DNA of 64,000 nt from Sporosarcina aquimarina. GTDB taxonomy: Bacteria > Bacillota > Bacilli > Bacillales_A > Planococcaceae. Shown here in pieces: positions 28,099 through 36,291 of this stretch. Position numbers and translations under genes: made by a program. The notes under the pieces are model-generated. The model made no database searches. It was given only the letters and a program-made list of their open reading frames with translations, and was not told the DNA's origin. Location: NCBI RefSeq assembly GCF_019748715.1, contig NZ_JACLBZ010000014.1, positions 124,001 to 188,000 of the forward strand, read 5' to 3'. The first letter of the stretch is position 1; every line of letters starts with the position of its first letter.

Positions 28099-29127
28099 TT
28101 AAAGCTTTGTTATTTCAGGATCTGCAACTTTTACAAGTTGTTTCCCAAGGTTTGTTCCTTCGAAAAGACCTAAGAACGCATTTGGGATATTTTCAAAACC
28201 CTCAACGATCGTTTCGTTATATTTCAATTTTCCTTCCGCAAGCCATTTACCTAAATCAGCAGCAGCAGTTCCAAAGTCTGCTGAATAATCCCCGACAGTG
28301 AACCCTTTCATTAATGCACTTGTTTTGATCATAGCTGATTGAAGGCGAGGGCCGACGTCCTGACCTTCTTTATTATAAGACGAAATCGCTCCGCATAAAG
28401 GGATACGCGCATGTTTATTCAACAAACGAAATACCGCGTCTGTTACTTCGCCGCCTACATTATCAAAATAAATATCTACGCCATCGGAAGCAGCATTTTC
28501 CAAGTCTTGTTGAAAACTGTCATTTTTATAATTCACTGCCTCGTCGAAACCAAGTTCACTTTTCAGATAATCAACCTTCTCATCCGAACCTGCGATCCCC
28601 ACTACTTTGGCTCCTTTCATTTTGGCGATTTGACCAACGATGGAACCAACTGCTCCTGCAGCACCTGACACAACAACGGTTTCGCCTTTTTGCGGCTTTC
28701 CGATATCTAATAATCCAAAATACGCTGTAAGGCCAGGCATGCCAAGGATTCCCAAATGTGTAGTGATTGGGGCAATGGATGGATCTATTTTTCGTATATC
28801 TTTCTCCATTGCTGCAGTGTACTCCGCCCAGTTTAGATTGCCTACAACAACATCACCTGGCTGGAAAGCATCTGAATTTGACTTCGACACTTCACCTACC
28901 ACACCGCCAACAATCACCTCATCGAGCTTAAAAGGCGGGATATAAGATTTTGCATCTTGCATCCGTCCTCGCATGTATGGATCTACCGATACATATAAAG
29001 TTCTGATCAGTACTTCTTTATCTTTAAGTGTAGGAATAGGACGCTCTACAAAATTAAAGTCTTCCATAGTAGGCAAACCAGTTGGACGTTTTGCTAAGTA
29101 AATTTCTTGTTGTGTTGCTTGAGTCAT
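28099..29127 (-). CDS. NADP-dependent oxidoreductase (YfmJ/CurA, leukotriene B4 12-hydroxydehydrogenase-like)
   Basis: 342 residues of the zinc-free MDR branch that reduces carbon-carbon double bonds of enones (CurA, prostaglandin reductase, YfmJ). The N-terminus reads LAKRPTGLPTMEDFNFVE and DPYMRGRMQDAKSY. The nucleotide-binding motif is VVSGAAGAVGSIVGQIAKMKGAKVVGIAGS, and FDNVGGEVTDAVF follows. It probably detoxifies reactive carbonyls with NADPH. Two palindromic operators lie just upstream, so a local or distant repressor probably controls it. Confidence 0.88.
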   Translation of the reverse strand: MTQATQQEIYLAKRPTGLPTMEDFNFVERPIPTLKDKEVLIRTLYVSVDPYMRGRMQDAKSYIPPFKLDEVIVGGVVGEVSKSNSDAFQPGDVVVGNLNWAEYTAAMEKDIRKIDPSIAPITTHLGILGMPGLTAYFGLLDIGKPQKGETVVVSGAAGAVGSIVGQIAKMKGAKVVGIAGSDEKVDYLKSELGFDEAVNYKNDSFQQDLENAASDGVDIYFDNVGGEVTDAVFRLLNKHARIPLCGAISSYNKEGQDVGPRLQSAMIKTSALMKGFTVGDYSADFGTAAADLGKWLAEGKLKYNETIVEGFENIPNAFLGLFEGTNLGKQLVKVADPEITKL

Positions 29128-29185
29128 TAATAAGTCCTCCCATTATGTTCGGTTATAGGTATTAAACATGCTATACCCTGTTAAT

Positions 29186-29230
29186 AAACTTACTAATAGT
29201 AAGTTTATATTCAACCTTACTATTAGTAAG
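29186..29230 (-). promoter_or_regulatory. Double palindromic operator upstream of the CurA/YfmJ-like gene
   Basis: Two 15-bp near-palindromes, CTTACTAATAGTAAG (29189-29203) and its reverse complement CTTACTATTAGTAAG (29216-29230), with centres 27 bp apart. The first extends to 21 bp (29186-29206). The arrangement is typical of TetR-type dimers bound to neighbouring turns of the helix. No such regulator is encoded nearby. Confidence 0.7.
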
Positions 29231-29443
29231 TAAACATGTCAATTATAAGGCCGTTTTTTGTGAATATCGGCTGTAAGTTAGCAGTTGAAATACAGGGAGG
29301 TGTTTCATTTGATTAACTAACAGGAAAATTGGGGAGCTAGAAGAGAAATATTAAGCCGAAATACTGCTGATCGTAGTCTTGTTGTCTGCATTCATAGTGT
29401 ATAATATTTTTTTTAATCTACTGATTTTTAATAAGAAAATAAG

Positions 29444-29492
29444 GAGCCATCCGAGTCATTTTCACCTGACTTTACGGATGGCTCTTGTTTTT
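29444..29492 (+). terminator. Terminator-like hairpin in the 29.1-29.8 kb gap
   Basis: GAGCCATCCG (29444-29453) pairs with CGGATGGCTC (29475-29484), inner AGTCA with TGACT, then TTGTTTTTT. It would stop plus-strand transcripts; no gene ends just before it, so it may mark a lost gene. The rest of 29240-29590 holds nothing I can recognise. Confidence 0.8.
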
Positions 29493-29599
29493 TATGTTTA
29501 TTAAAATAAATGGACTTTTTACATACGATGGATTAAATAATGCAAAAACTCTTCTTATTATTCCATTTACATTTATTCAAAATTTGTTATTATATTAAT

Positions 29600-29614
29600 T
29601 GATAATGATTATCA
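29600..29614. promoter_or_regulatory. Fur box of the siderophore uptake operon
   Basis: TGATAATGATTATCA is a perfect 7-1-7 inverted repeat, identical to the core Bacillus Fur box. A TTGTTA at 29584-29589 could be the -35 of a promoter whose -10 overlaps the box. Iron-dependent repression of the downstream operon is inferred. Confidence 0.88.
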
Positions 29615-29696
29615 GTATCAAGTGAAAAGGAGGGATTAACAACACAATGATAATAGCATTATTTTAGAAGGTCGAGTAATAGTATGAAAAATGAAA

Positions 29697-29741
29697 AAAG
29701 GACGAGATTATTTATTTGCATCCTATATGAATTCGTCCTTT
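29697..29741 (+). promoter_or_regulatory. Leader hairpin before the AraC-type regulator
   Basis: AAAGGACGA (29697-29705) pairs with TCGTCCTTT (29733-29741) around a 27-base loop, just upstream of the AGAAGGGG ribosome-binding site. No T-run follows. Role unknown. Confidence 0.4.
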
Positions 29742-29759
29742 CTAATAAGAAGGGGTTAG

Positions 29760-30572
29760 ATGACAAATTCTGAACATTTGGTAGAACTATATGGAACTGC
29801 TCCGCTCACATTTTTAGATATTGTTACACAAAAAATGGCGGAGAAAGATTCAATTCGATCCTTTACTTCGAATGTCGGGGCAGGGGGACTGCTATTCCCT
29901 ATAGATGGATCGGCTGTTTTTACGATTGAAAATGTAGAGTACATGTTGGAGAGAGGGAAAATCTTGCATGTAGGACCCGATTTAGCGATAGAAAGCCAAA
30001 TAACAAGCGATCGTCCTTTTGAGTATGCAGTAATTCACTTCAAACTTTCATGTGACATATCAGATCAATTTCCACTTTTTTATAAACATTTCCTGCTCCA
30101 GACGAGTGAAAGTATCAAACTAGCTAAGATAGTCCAACAACTTCAGCAAAACTTTTTGATTCCAGGGGCTTTGTCCTATTTACAGTCTAAAGTGTTGTTT
30201 TTGAAGATCTTAGAAGAGCTCATCATAATAACTGAAAAAAAACGCTCAGACAGGATCGACGATATGAGTGCCATCATCGAATATATGCATCAGTTTTACG
30301 AGCAGGGGATCAGCGCATTGGATATCGCAAATCATTTCAATACAGAGAGAAGAAAGCTGTCGTCCTTATTTTTCAAACAAATAGGGGTGAGTCCCACAAG
30401 TTATTTAACAGATTTGAGAATTCAACAAGCAAAATTATTATTGCGTACCTCTGATTTGCCAATAGCTGAAGTTGCTGAGAATACGGGCTATAAAGACCAT
30501 TTTTATTTCAGTAGAGTCTTTAAAAAAGAGACGGGCTTTTCACCAACTGGTTATAGAAAGCATATGGGTTGA
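29760..30572 (+). CDS. AraC-family regulator of siderophore uptake
   Basis: 270 residues: an N-terminal cupin-like ligand domain (about 1-155) and a C-terminal pair of helix-turn-helix motifs (DIANHFNTERRKLSSLFFKQIG and IAEVAENTGYKDHFYFSRVFKKETGFSPTGYR). It heads the Fur-regulated operon and precedes a siderophore-binding lipoprotein. This parallels Btr, the activator in front of feuABC in B. subtilis. Btr carries an extra C-terminal siderophore-binding domain, which is absent here, so ligand sensing must use the N-domain (inference). The start ATG has AAGAAGGGG upstream. Confidence 0.85.
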   Translation: MTNSEHLVELYGTAPLTFLDIVTQKMAEKDSIRSFTSNVGAGGLLFPIDGSAVFTIENVEYMLERGKILHVGPDLAIESQITSDRPFEYAVIHFKLSCDISDQFPLFYKHFLLQTSESIKLAKIVQQLQQNFLIPGALSYLQSKVLFLKILEELIIITEKKRSDRIDDMSAIIEYMHQFYEQGISALDIANHFNTERRKLSSLFFKQIGVSPTSYLTDLRIQQAKLLLRTSDLPIAEVAENTGYKDHFYFSRVFKKETGFSPTGYRKHMG

Positions 30573-30645
30573 GGATAAATTTCACAATAGTAATGATAAA
30601 TATGAAGGTCTTACATCAAAAATAGAAAAAAGGAGAAATTGCCAA

Positions 30646-31623
30646 ATGAAAACCAAAGTACAACTATTTATCTTATCACTAGTAGCATTGTTCGCGTTAG
30701 CTGCTTGTAGCACCCAAGAGAAAGTTGAGGCAGATACAGAAAAGGAAGCAAAAACAGCAACAAGTGAGGCGAATACTAGTGAATCGGAGACGCGTGCTAT
30801 TACATATTTAGGAGAAACATATACGGTTCCCAGTAAAGTGGAGCGTCTTGTAATTACGGGTGCAATGGAAGCGATGGAAGACGCTACAGCTTTAGAAGTA
30901 GAACCTGTTGGAGCCATAACGATTGCTGGTGAGTTCCCGGAAATGTTTAAAACGGCAATGGGCCAAGCTGAGTCAATTGGAGAAAAACAGCAGCCCAATT
31001 TCGAAAAAATCGTCCAATTAAAGCCAGATGTTATTTTAGGGTCAACTAAATTTTCTGAAGAAGTAGTAAGTAAGTTAGAGCAAATTGCACCGACTATCTT
31101 AGTTTCACATATTTCCTCCAGTTGGGAAGACAATCTCATGTTGATGGGGGAGTTGAGTGGAAAAGAGGAAAAAGCTCAAACGCTATTAAGTGACTATAAG
31201 GAAAGTGTCAAAACAATAAAGCCTTCTTTAGCTGAGGATTTCAAAGACCAAACAGTTGTGGCCATGCGTGTTCGCGGGGGCAAAATGTTCGTCTATCCAG
31301 AAGATGTCTTTTTCAATCCTGTTTTGTATGAAGAACTAGGATTGGAGATTCCTGAGACGATTAAGAAAGCTAAAGCACAAGAGGAACTATCAGTTGAACA
31401 ACTTGCAGAAATGAATCCAAATCATATTTTCATGCAAGTACAACAAACTGGAACGCAAGAGAATGAACAAGCCTTCGAACATTTGAAGAAAAATCCGATT
31501 ATCCAAAATATCAAAGCGTTTAAAGAAGATCAAGTCTACGTAAACGTCGTTGATTCGCTCCTTGAAGGAGGAACTGTTTTTAGTAAGAGTGCATTTGTGA
31601 ATGAATTACAGAAAAACTATTAA
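30646..31623 (+). CDS. Siderophore-binding lipoprotein (FeuA/FecB-like)
   Basis: A 325-residue ABC transporter substrate-binding protein. The signal peptide ends in the lipobox LAAC (Cys21) with a serine/threonine- and glutamate-rich linker after it. The periplasmic-binding-protein fold is recognisable from VERLVITGAMEAMEDATALEVEPVGA, the IVQLKPDVILGSTKFSEE segment and the final VVDSLLEGGTVF. The class binds ferric siderophores outside the membrane. ATG at 30646 has AAGGAGAA upstream. It lies between the AraC gene and the two permease genes, as feuA does. Confidence 0.92.
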   Translation: MKTKVQLFILSLVALFALAACSTQEKVEADTEKEAKTATSEANTSESETRAITYLGETYTVPSKVERLVITGAMEAMEDATALEVEPVGAITIAGEFPEMFKTAMGQAESIGEKQQPNFEKIVQLKPDVILGSTKFSEEVVSKLEQIAPTILVSHISSSWEDNLMLMGELSGKEEKAQTLLSDYKESVKTIKPSLAEDFKDQTVVAMRVRGGKMFVYPEDVFFNPVLYEELGLEIPETIKKAKAQEELSVEQLAEMNPNHIFMQVQQTGTQENEQAFEHLKKNPIIQNIKAFKEDQVYVNVVDSLLEGGTVFSKSAFVNELQKNY

Positions 31624-31649
31624 TTCTAATGAAAATAGGAGCTATTTGT

Positions 31650-32657
31650 ATGTCGAAGATACGAAATAAACCTACCCTATTACTGATCGTCATACCGCCA
31701 GCCTTAATCGTTACAATGATTTGTTCTGTTATGTATGGGGCGACAACTTATGACGTATCAACTGTTTGGAGAGCTATGTATCATGCGGATTTTTCAAACA
31801 TGGATCATCTGATCATACGAAATTCTCGAATTCCAAGAGTGGTGGGTGCACTTCTTGTAGGGTTATTTATTGCTATCTCGGGAGCGTTAATGCAGGGGAT
31901 GACAAGGAACTTTCTTGCATCTCCTAGCATTATGGGCGTTTCAGATGGGTCTATCTTCGTGATTACGTTAAGTATGATATTTATGCCGAATGCCACGCCG
32001 TTAACATTGATCCTCTATTCATTTGTCGGATCTATTCTAGGGCTTCTATTTGTATTCGGTGTCGCTAATTTGATTCCAAATGGGTTATCACCGATTTCCT
32101 TAGCGATTATCGGTACAATTCTTGGCATGTTCCTAAACGGAGTGTCGCAAGCGCTCGCTACATATTTTCAAGTCTCACAAAATATTAGTTATTGGTACAA
32201 TTCTCGCCTGCATGAAATCGATCCAATTATTATTAAATGGTCAATACCGTTTGCACTCATTGGACTCATCATCGCATGGATTGTCAGTAAATCCATCACG
32301 GCTATTTCCTTAGGAGATGAAGTCGCACAAGGATTGGGAATCGACCTTCTTAAAATTAAACTTCTGACCATATTGAGTGTTGCGCTCTTAACTGGAATCT
32401 CCGTAGCGATGGTTGGGAAAATTACATTCATCGGTTTAATCATTCCGCATATCGCTCGATTTTTAGTCGGCGAAGATTATAAGCGAATTATTTTTTTCGC
32501 TGGAGTTTTAGGCGCATTTTTCTTAGCTTGGGCAGATATTGCCAGCAGATTGATCAACCCGCCTTTCGAAACCCCTGTAGGTGTGATGACTGCTTTAGTC
32601 GGTGTTCCTTTCTTCCTTTATCTAATACGAATAAAGGGAGGGAAACAACATGCGTAG
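31650..32657 (+). CDS. FecCD-family iron-siderophore permease, first subunit
   Basis: 335 residues, hydrophobic with about nine predicted membrane helices. Family motifs: RIPRVVGALLVGLFIAISGALMQGMTRNFLASPSIMGVSDG near the N-terminus (residues about 45-85) and GKITFIGLIIPHIARFLVGEDYK close to the coupling region. ATG at 31650 is chosen over 31629 because the GGAG at 31638-31641 then has a spacing of 8. The 3' end overlaps the next gene by 8 bases, so the two subunits are probably translationally coupled. Confidence 0.92.
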   Translation: MSKIRNKPTLLLIVIPPALIVTMICSVMYGATTYDVSTVWRAMYHADFSNMDHLIIRNSRIPRVVGALLVGLFIAISGALMQGMTRNFLASPSIMGVSDGSIFVITLSMIFMPNATPLTLILYSFVGSILGLLFVFGVANLIPNGLSPISLAIIGTILGMFLNGVSQALATYFQVSQNISYWYNSRLHEIDPIIIKWSIPFALIGLIIAWIVSKSITAISLGDEVAQGLGIDLLKIKLLTILSVALLTGISVAMVGKITFIGLIIPHIARFLVGEDYKRIIFFAGVLGAFFLAWADIASRLINPPFETPVGVMTALVGVPFFLYLIRIKGGKQHA

Positions 32658-33681
32658 ACGCGCGGCATCAAGACGTTTTACCACTGTTTTCTTTCTTGGT
32701 TTAGTGTTAGTGCTACTGGTCATGTACATGAGCTTGGCAACTGGAATTATTCAATTGACTCATTTTGAGATCATCCGCACTCTGTTTGGACTAAATGAAA
32801 ATCTGGATGATCAACTTGTGATTTATGAATTTCGCATCCCGCGTATTACTATTGCTGCCTTTGTAGGTTGTGCTTTAGGTATAGTCGGTGCTGTCTTGCA
32901 AGGTCTTACAAAAAATCAATTAGCGGATCCCGGTATTTTAGGGATACAAGCTGCTGTCGGTTTTTCAGTAGTTTGCTATATGTTTATTGTACAAAGTAAT
33001 GTAGTCGGCATGAGCGGGCAGTCTATCTTCAGTATGTCGTTATTTGGTTGGCTGGGCGGGGTTCTCGCTGCTATATTCCTCTTTATGTTCTCTAGAAACC
33101 ATGGAGAGCTCGATCCAAAAAGATTGATATTGGTAGGAATTGCCATAAATGCTGAATTTGGTGCGCTTACACTTTTCGTTTCATTAAAGATGAACCCACA
33201 AGATTTTGAAATGGCTACGGTCTGGCTGTCAGGAAGTATTTACAGCGCATCATGGGAACAGATCTATTCAATCATCCCATGGTTGCTCATCGTGGTACCT
33301 TTTCTCATATGGAATTCGCGTACATTGAATTTGCTGCAATTAGATGAAGTATCAATGGTTGGTCTTGGATTACGGGCAAATAGAGTTCGGCTCCTTTTTC
33401 TTTTGGGGGCAGTAGGTTTAATCAGTTCCAGTGTCATCGTTTCAGGGAGTATTAGCTTTGTTGGCTTGATTGCACCTCATATATCAAGACGCTTGGTAGG
33501 CATCCATTATCAATATGTCATGCCGATCAGTGGGGTGGTCGGAGTTCTGTTAGTAGTAATTGGGGATTGGATAGGGCGAACGATTTTCTCGCCTGCAGAG
33601 TTGCCTGTAGGTATTGTCATTTCCATAATCGGAGTTCCATACTTTGTATATTTATTGATGCGTTCAACGAGATCGATGTAG
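32650..33681 (+). CDS. FecCD-family iron-siderophore permease, second subunit
   Basis: 343 residues with the same permease fold: RIPRITIAAFVGCALGIVGAVLQGLTKNQLADPGILGIQ and SISFVGLIAPHISRRLVGIHY. Together with the preceding gene it would form the heterodimeric channel, as FeuB and FeuC do. AGGGAGGG lies just before the ATG, inside the end of the previous gene. Confidence 0.92.
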   Translation: MRRRAASRRFTTVFFLGLVLVLLVMYMSLATGIIQLTHFEIIRTLFGLNENLDDQLVIYEFRIPRITIAAFVGCALGIVGAVLQGLTKNQLADPGILGIQAAVGFSVVCYMFIVQSNVVGMSGQSIFSMSLFGWLGGVLAAIFLFMFSRNHGELDPKRLILVGIAINAEFGALTLFVSLKMNPQDFEMATVWLSGSIYSASWEQIYSIIPWLLIVVPFLIWNSRTLNLLQLDEVSMVGLGLRANRVRLLFLLGAVGLISSSVIVSGSISFVGLIAPHISRRLVGIHYQYVMPISGVVGVLLVVIGDWIGRTIFSPAELPVGIVISIIGVPYFVYLLMRSTRSM

Positions 33682-33705
33682 TGAATTGATAAGGAGGTGA
33701 TGGGG

Positions 33706-34464
33706 ATGCAAGGAAATATTCAAAAGATATTTCGGCACCCTTTAGCGGGACATTTTTATAAAATAACTGTGTCGGTTCCAAATGAAGAAGTGCCTGCAAC
33801 AGGCTTTCCGGTATTGTATATTCTAGATGGCAATGCTTATGGAACTATGTGCGAAGAAATATTGAAGCTGCAGTGGCGGAGGGCTGAAAAAACCTATATT
33901 TCTCCAATGATTATCGTGAGCATTGGATATGAGCTAGACGAAGTATTTCCCGCCTTGCGTGTATACGATTTTACTCCTTCTTATCCCGCTAGTTCATTGC
34001 CTGATAAACCAGATGGTACTTCATGGCCGGCACATGGCGGAGCAAAAGAATTTTTAGATTTATTGGAAGAAGAGATTCAACCATTTGTTACCAAGCAGGT
34101 ATCTGTTGATTTAAATAACCAAATTTTATTCGGCCATTCATTAGGCGGGTTGTTTGTTTTATATGTGCTATTTGAACGACCTGAACTGTTTAGAAATTAT
34201 TTATGTTGCAGTCCGTCTATCTGGTGGAATGATCGAGAAATTTTAATTCATGAACGAAAAACCTGTCTTTTTCCAAATAAAAAATTGTACATTGCAGCGG
34301 AAAAGGTAGAAAAAGGGGATATGTTCGAAAATAGCCTAATGCTTTATCAGAGATTAAAAGCTCATCATCCTGATTTTGTTTCTTTTACCTCTCCAGTTGG
34401 AGAAAACCATATGTCCATAGTTCCCGCGATATTCAGCGAAGCAATGCGCTTTTTTTATAAATAA
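33706..34464 (+). CDS. Siderophore esterase-like alpha/beta hydrolase (YbbA/IroE/BesA group)
   Basis: 252 residues of the esterase D / IroE-like hydrolase family. The nucleophile elbow is GHSLGG, the N-terminal part reads VLYILDGNAYG and MIIVSIGYELDEVFPALRVYDFTP, and the likely catalytic histidine is in GENHMSIVP. Members hydrolyse the trilactone of enterobactin or bacillibactin to release iron in the cytoplasm. Position inside an uptake operon, as with ybbA after feuC, supports this. ATG at 33706 gives AAGGAGG a spacing of 8; the GTG at 33697 is inside the Shine-Dalgarno sequence. Confidence 0.88.
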   Translation: MQGNIQKIFRHPLAGHFYKITVSVPNEEVPATGFPVLYILDGNAYGTMCEEILKLQWRRAEKTYISPMIIVSIGYELDEVFPALRVYDFTPSYPASSLPDKPDGTSWPAHGGAKEFLDLLEEEIQPFVTKQVSVDLNNQILFGHSLGGLFVLYVLFERPELFRNYLCCSPSIWWNDREILIHERKTCLFPNKKLYIAAEKVEKGDMFENSLMLYQRLKAHHPDFVSFTSPVGENHMSIVPAIFSEAMRFFYK

Positions 34465-34480
34465 CATAGAGGTGATAAAA

Positions 34481-35266
34481 ATGATAGGGATCGACCACAT
34501 TCAAGTAGGGTATGGCGAGCAATTAATCATCAGCGATCTTAGTGTCAACATACCCAGTGGAGAAATCACTACAATTATTGGACCAAATGGCTGTGGGAAA
34601 TCTACCTTGCTTAAGACGATTGCCCGGATTTTAAAAGTACAGCAAGGAGCGGTTTATATCGATGGGAAATCGGTACACGAAACGTCTTCCAAAGAAATAG
34701 CGAAGAAGTTGGCGGTTTTGCCACAAACAGCTGCAGCGCCAGGAGGTTTGACAGTTCAGGAGTTAATTACATATGGGAGATTTCCGCACCAAAACTATTT
34801 TGCAAAGACTACGTCAGAAGATAAAAAGATGGTGGAATGGGCATTAAAAAGCACTAATTTAGAGCAGCTTGCTGATCGTCCGATTGAAGCATTGTCTGGC
34901 GGTCAAAGGCAAAGAGTGTGGATTGCGATGGCGTTAGCACAAGATACAGATATCTTAATCTTAGACGAACCAACCACATATTTAGATATGGCGCATCAGT
35001 TAGATGTATTGGAGCTATTAAAAGAATTAAATAGCGAAGAAAATAAAACGATTGTGATGGTCCTTCATGATGTAAATCATGCCTCAAGGTTTTCGCAGTT
35101 TTTGATTGCTATGCGAGATGGAAAAGTTGTAACAGAAGGAAAAGTCTCAGAAGTCATGACTGCCCACTACTTAAATGAAATTTTTGATATTCACCCATTT
35201 TTCGCGAAATGCCCTATTAGCGGAAATCCAATATGCCTTTCTTATGAAAAAACAAAGGTAGGTTGA
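34481..35266 (+). CDS. Iron-siderophore ABC transporter ATPase (FecE/YusV-like)
   Basis: 261 residues with Walker A GPNGCGKST, signature LSGGQRQRVWIAMAL, Walker B DILILDEPTTYLD and the H-loop VLHDVNHASRF. It completes the transporter encoded by the preceding genes. B. subtilis Feu relies on a separately encoded ATPase (YusV), whereas here the ATPase is in the operon. ATG at 34481 has GAGGTGAT upstream; GTG at 34472 lies inside that element. Confidence 0.95.
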   Translation: MIGIDHIQVGYGEQLIISDLSVNIPSGEITTIIGPNGCGKSTLLKTIARILKVQQGAVYIDGKSVHETSSKEIAKKLAVLPQTAAAPGGLTVQELITYGRFPHQNYFAKTTSEDKKMVEWALKSTNLEQLADRPIEALSGGQRQRVWIAMALAQDTDILILDEPTTYLDMAHQLDVLELLKELNSEENKTIVMVLHDVNHASRFSQFLIAMRDGKVVTEGKVSEVMTAHYLNEIFDIHPFFAKCPISGNPICLSYEKTKVG

Positions 35267-35555
35267 ATTTCAAAGATTAAAATGGAGGGAAAGCTACAAA
35301 CAATTCAGTTCGGTTATAACCATAATTAAAGAAAAGAATGTTTAAGCGATTTATGAAGAGTATAAGGTCTGGATAAGATTGTGAATAAGAAAAAAGGAAG
35401 TGTTTATGTTAATAATGGATTCCGTTGCCTATCGCAAAACTAGAATTTACACTCAAAAATGCAAATAAAAATATATATTTAAAAGCACCATATAGTTTAG
35501 GTATATTTCTTCATAAGCTAGCTTTAATAACAACTATATTAATAAAAAGAAGCAG

Positions 35556-35586
35556 CCAATTCGCAGTTATATTAACTGCGAATTGG
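35556..35586. repeat. Perfect 14-bp-arm palindrome in the 35.3-35.85 kb gap
   Basis: CCAATTCGCAGTTA and TAACTGCGAATTGG flank a 3-base centre. On the minus strand the hairpin is followed by CTGCTTCTTTTT, so it may end a minus-strand transcript or be an operator. The rest of 35267-35760 is AT-rich; I see only one poorly supported 20-codon frame at 35406. Confidence 0.75.
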
Positions 35587-35767
35587 AGGGGTAACTCAGA
35601 TAATGTAATCGAAAACTGAACTACGTTAAAATTAGGGCATTTAATCTTTGACTTTTTTCGAGATATTCTATTTTGGGAAAATGCCGCTGTTTTAATTGAT
35701 CATTAGTATGTACAGTCGCATGCCTAATTTGCCGAATATCTGAAAAAAAGATTTATAAATCTCCAAA

Positions 35768-35833
35768 TTGACTTCCTTTACGTATAGTGATAAGCTAATC
35801 CGTATTAGGGATATTAGGAGTCTCTAATATCCC
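35768..35833 (+). promoter_or_regulatory. Promoter and palindromic leader of the Rrf2 operon
   Basis: TTGACT (35768-35773), 17-bp spacer, TAAGCT (35791-35796). Just downstream GGGATATTAG (35808-35817) and CTAATATCCC (35824-35833) form a perfect 10-bp inverted repeat, either an operator for the encoded Rrf2 protein or a leader hairpin with TTTT after it. Confidence 0.6.
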
Positions 35834-35855
35834 TTTTAGGATAAGGAGGATATGT

Positions 35856-36257
35856 ATGAGGTATTCAAACGCCACAAACTACGCCCTGCACACAATGGTC
35901 CACTTAATGCTGCAGCCTAGGGAGAACCTGGTGGGAGTGCAGGAATTAGCTGAAATGCAACATCTTTCCCCGACGTACCTTTCTAAGATATTAACCAAAC
36001 TTACGAAAGCTGGTTTGGTCGAGTCGACACCAGGAGCGAAGGGAGGCTATAAAATCTCCAGAACAAAACACGAAATATCCTTTTTAGATGTTATTAATGC
36101 GACTGAAGGAGATAATAGCTTATTCGACTGCTCCATTCATCATGAAGGCTGCCTGATTGAGAAAGTCATGTGGCAGGCAGAAGAAAATATGAAAAGTGAA
36201 TTGAAATCAAAGCTTTTGATTGATATTGCTAAAGAGGCAGAATCCAAACAGGAATAA
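35856..36257 (+). CDS. Rrf2-family transcriptional regulator
   Basis: 133 residues with the Rrf2 winged helix: MRYSNATNYALHTMVHL at the start, then SPTYLSKILTKLTKAGLVESTPGAKGGY. The region that ligates an iron-sulfur cluster or senses thiols in other members has two cysteines (FDCSIHHEGCLIEKV), fewer than the three of IscR-type proteins. This suggests thiol or redox sensing rather than a standard cluster (inference). AAGGAGGA precedes the ATG. The fusion gene downstream begins 34 bases after its stop and is probably its main target. Confidence 0.88.
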   Translation: MRYSNATNYALHTMVHLMLQPRENLVGVQELAEMQHLSPTYLSKILTKLTKAGLVESTPGAKGGYKISRTKHEISFLDVINATEGDNSLFDCSIHHEGCLIEKVMWQAEENMKSELKSKLLIDIAKEAESKQE

Positions 36258-36291
36258 CGAAAAAGTTAATTTATTTAAAGGAGTGGACAAA

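Noticed and set aside
35406-35468. 20-codon frame MLIMDSVAYRK after AAAAAGGAAG
   Set aside because: Reasonable ribosome-binding site but very short and without any supporting context.
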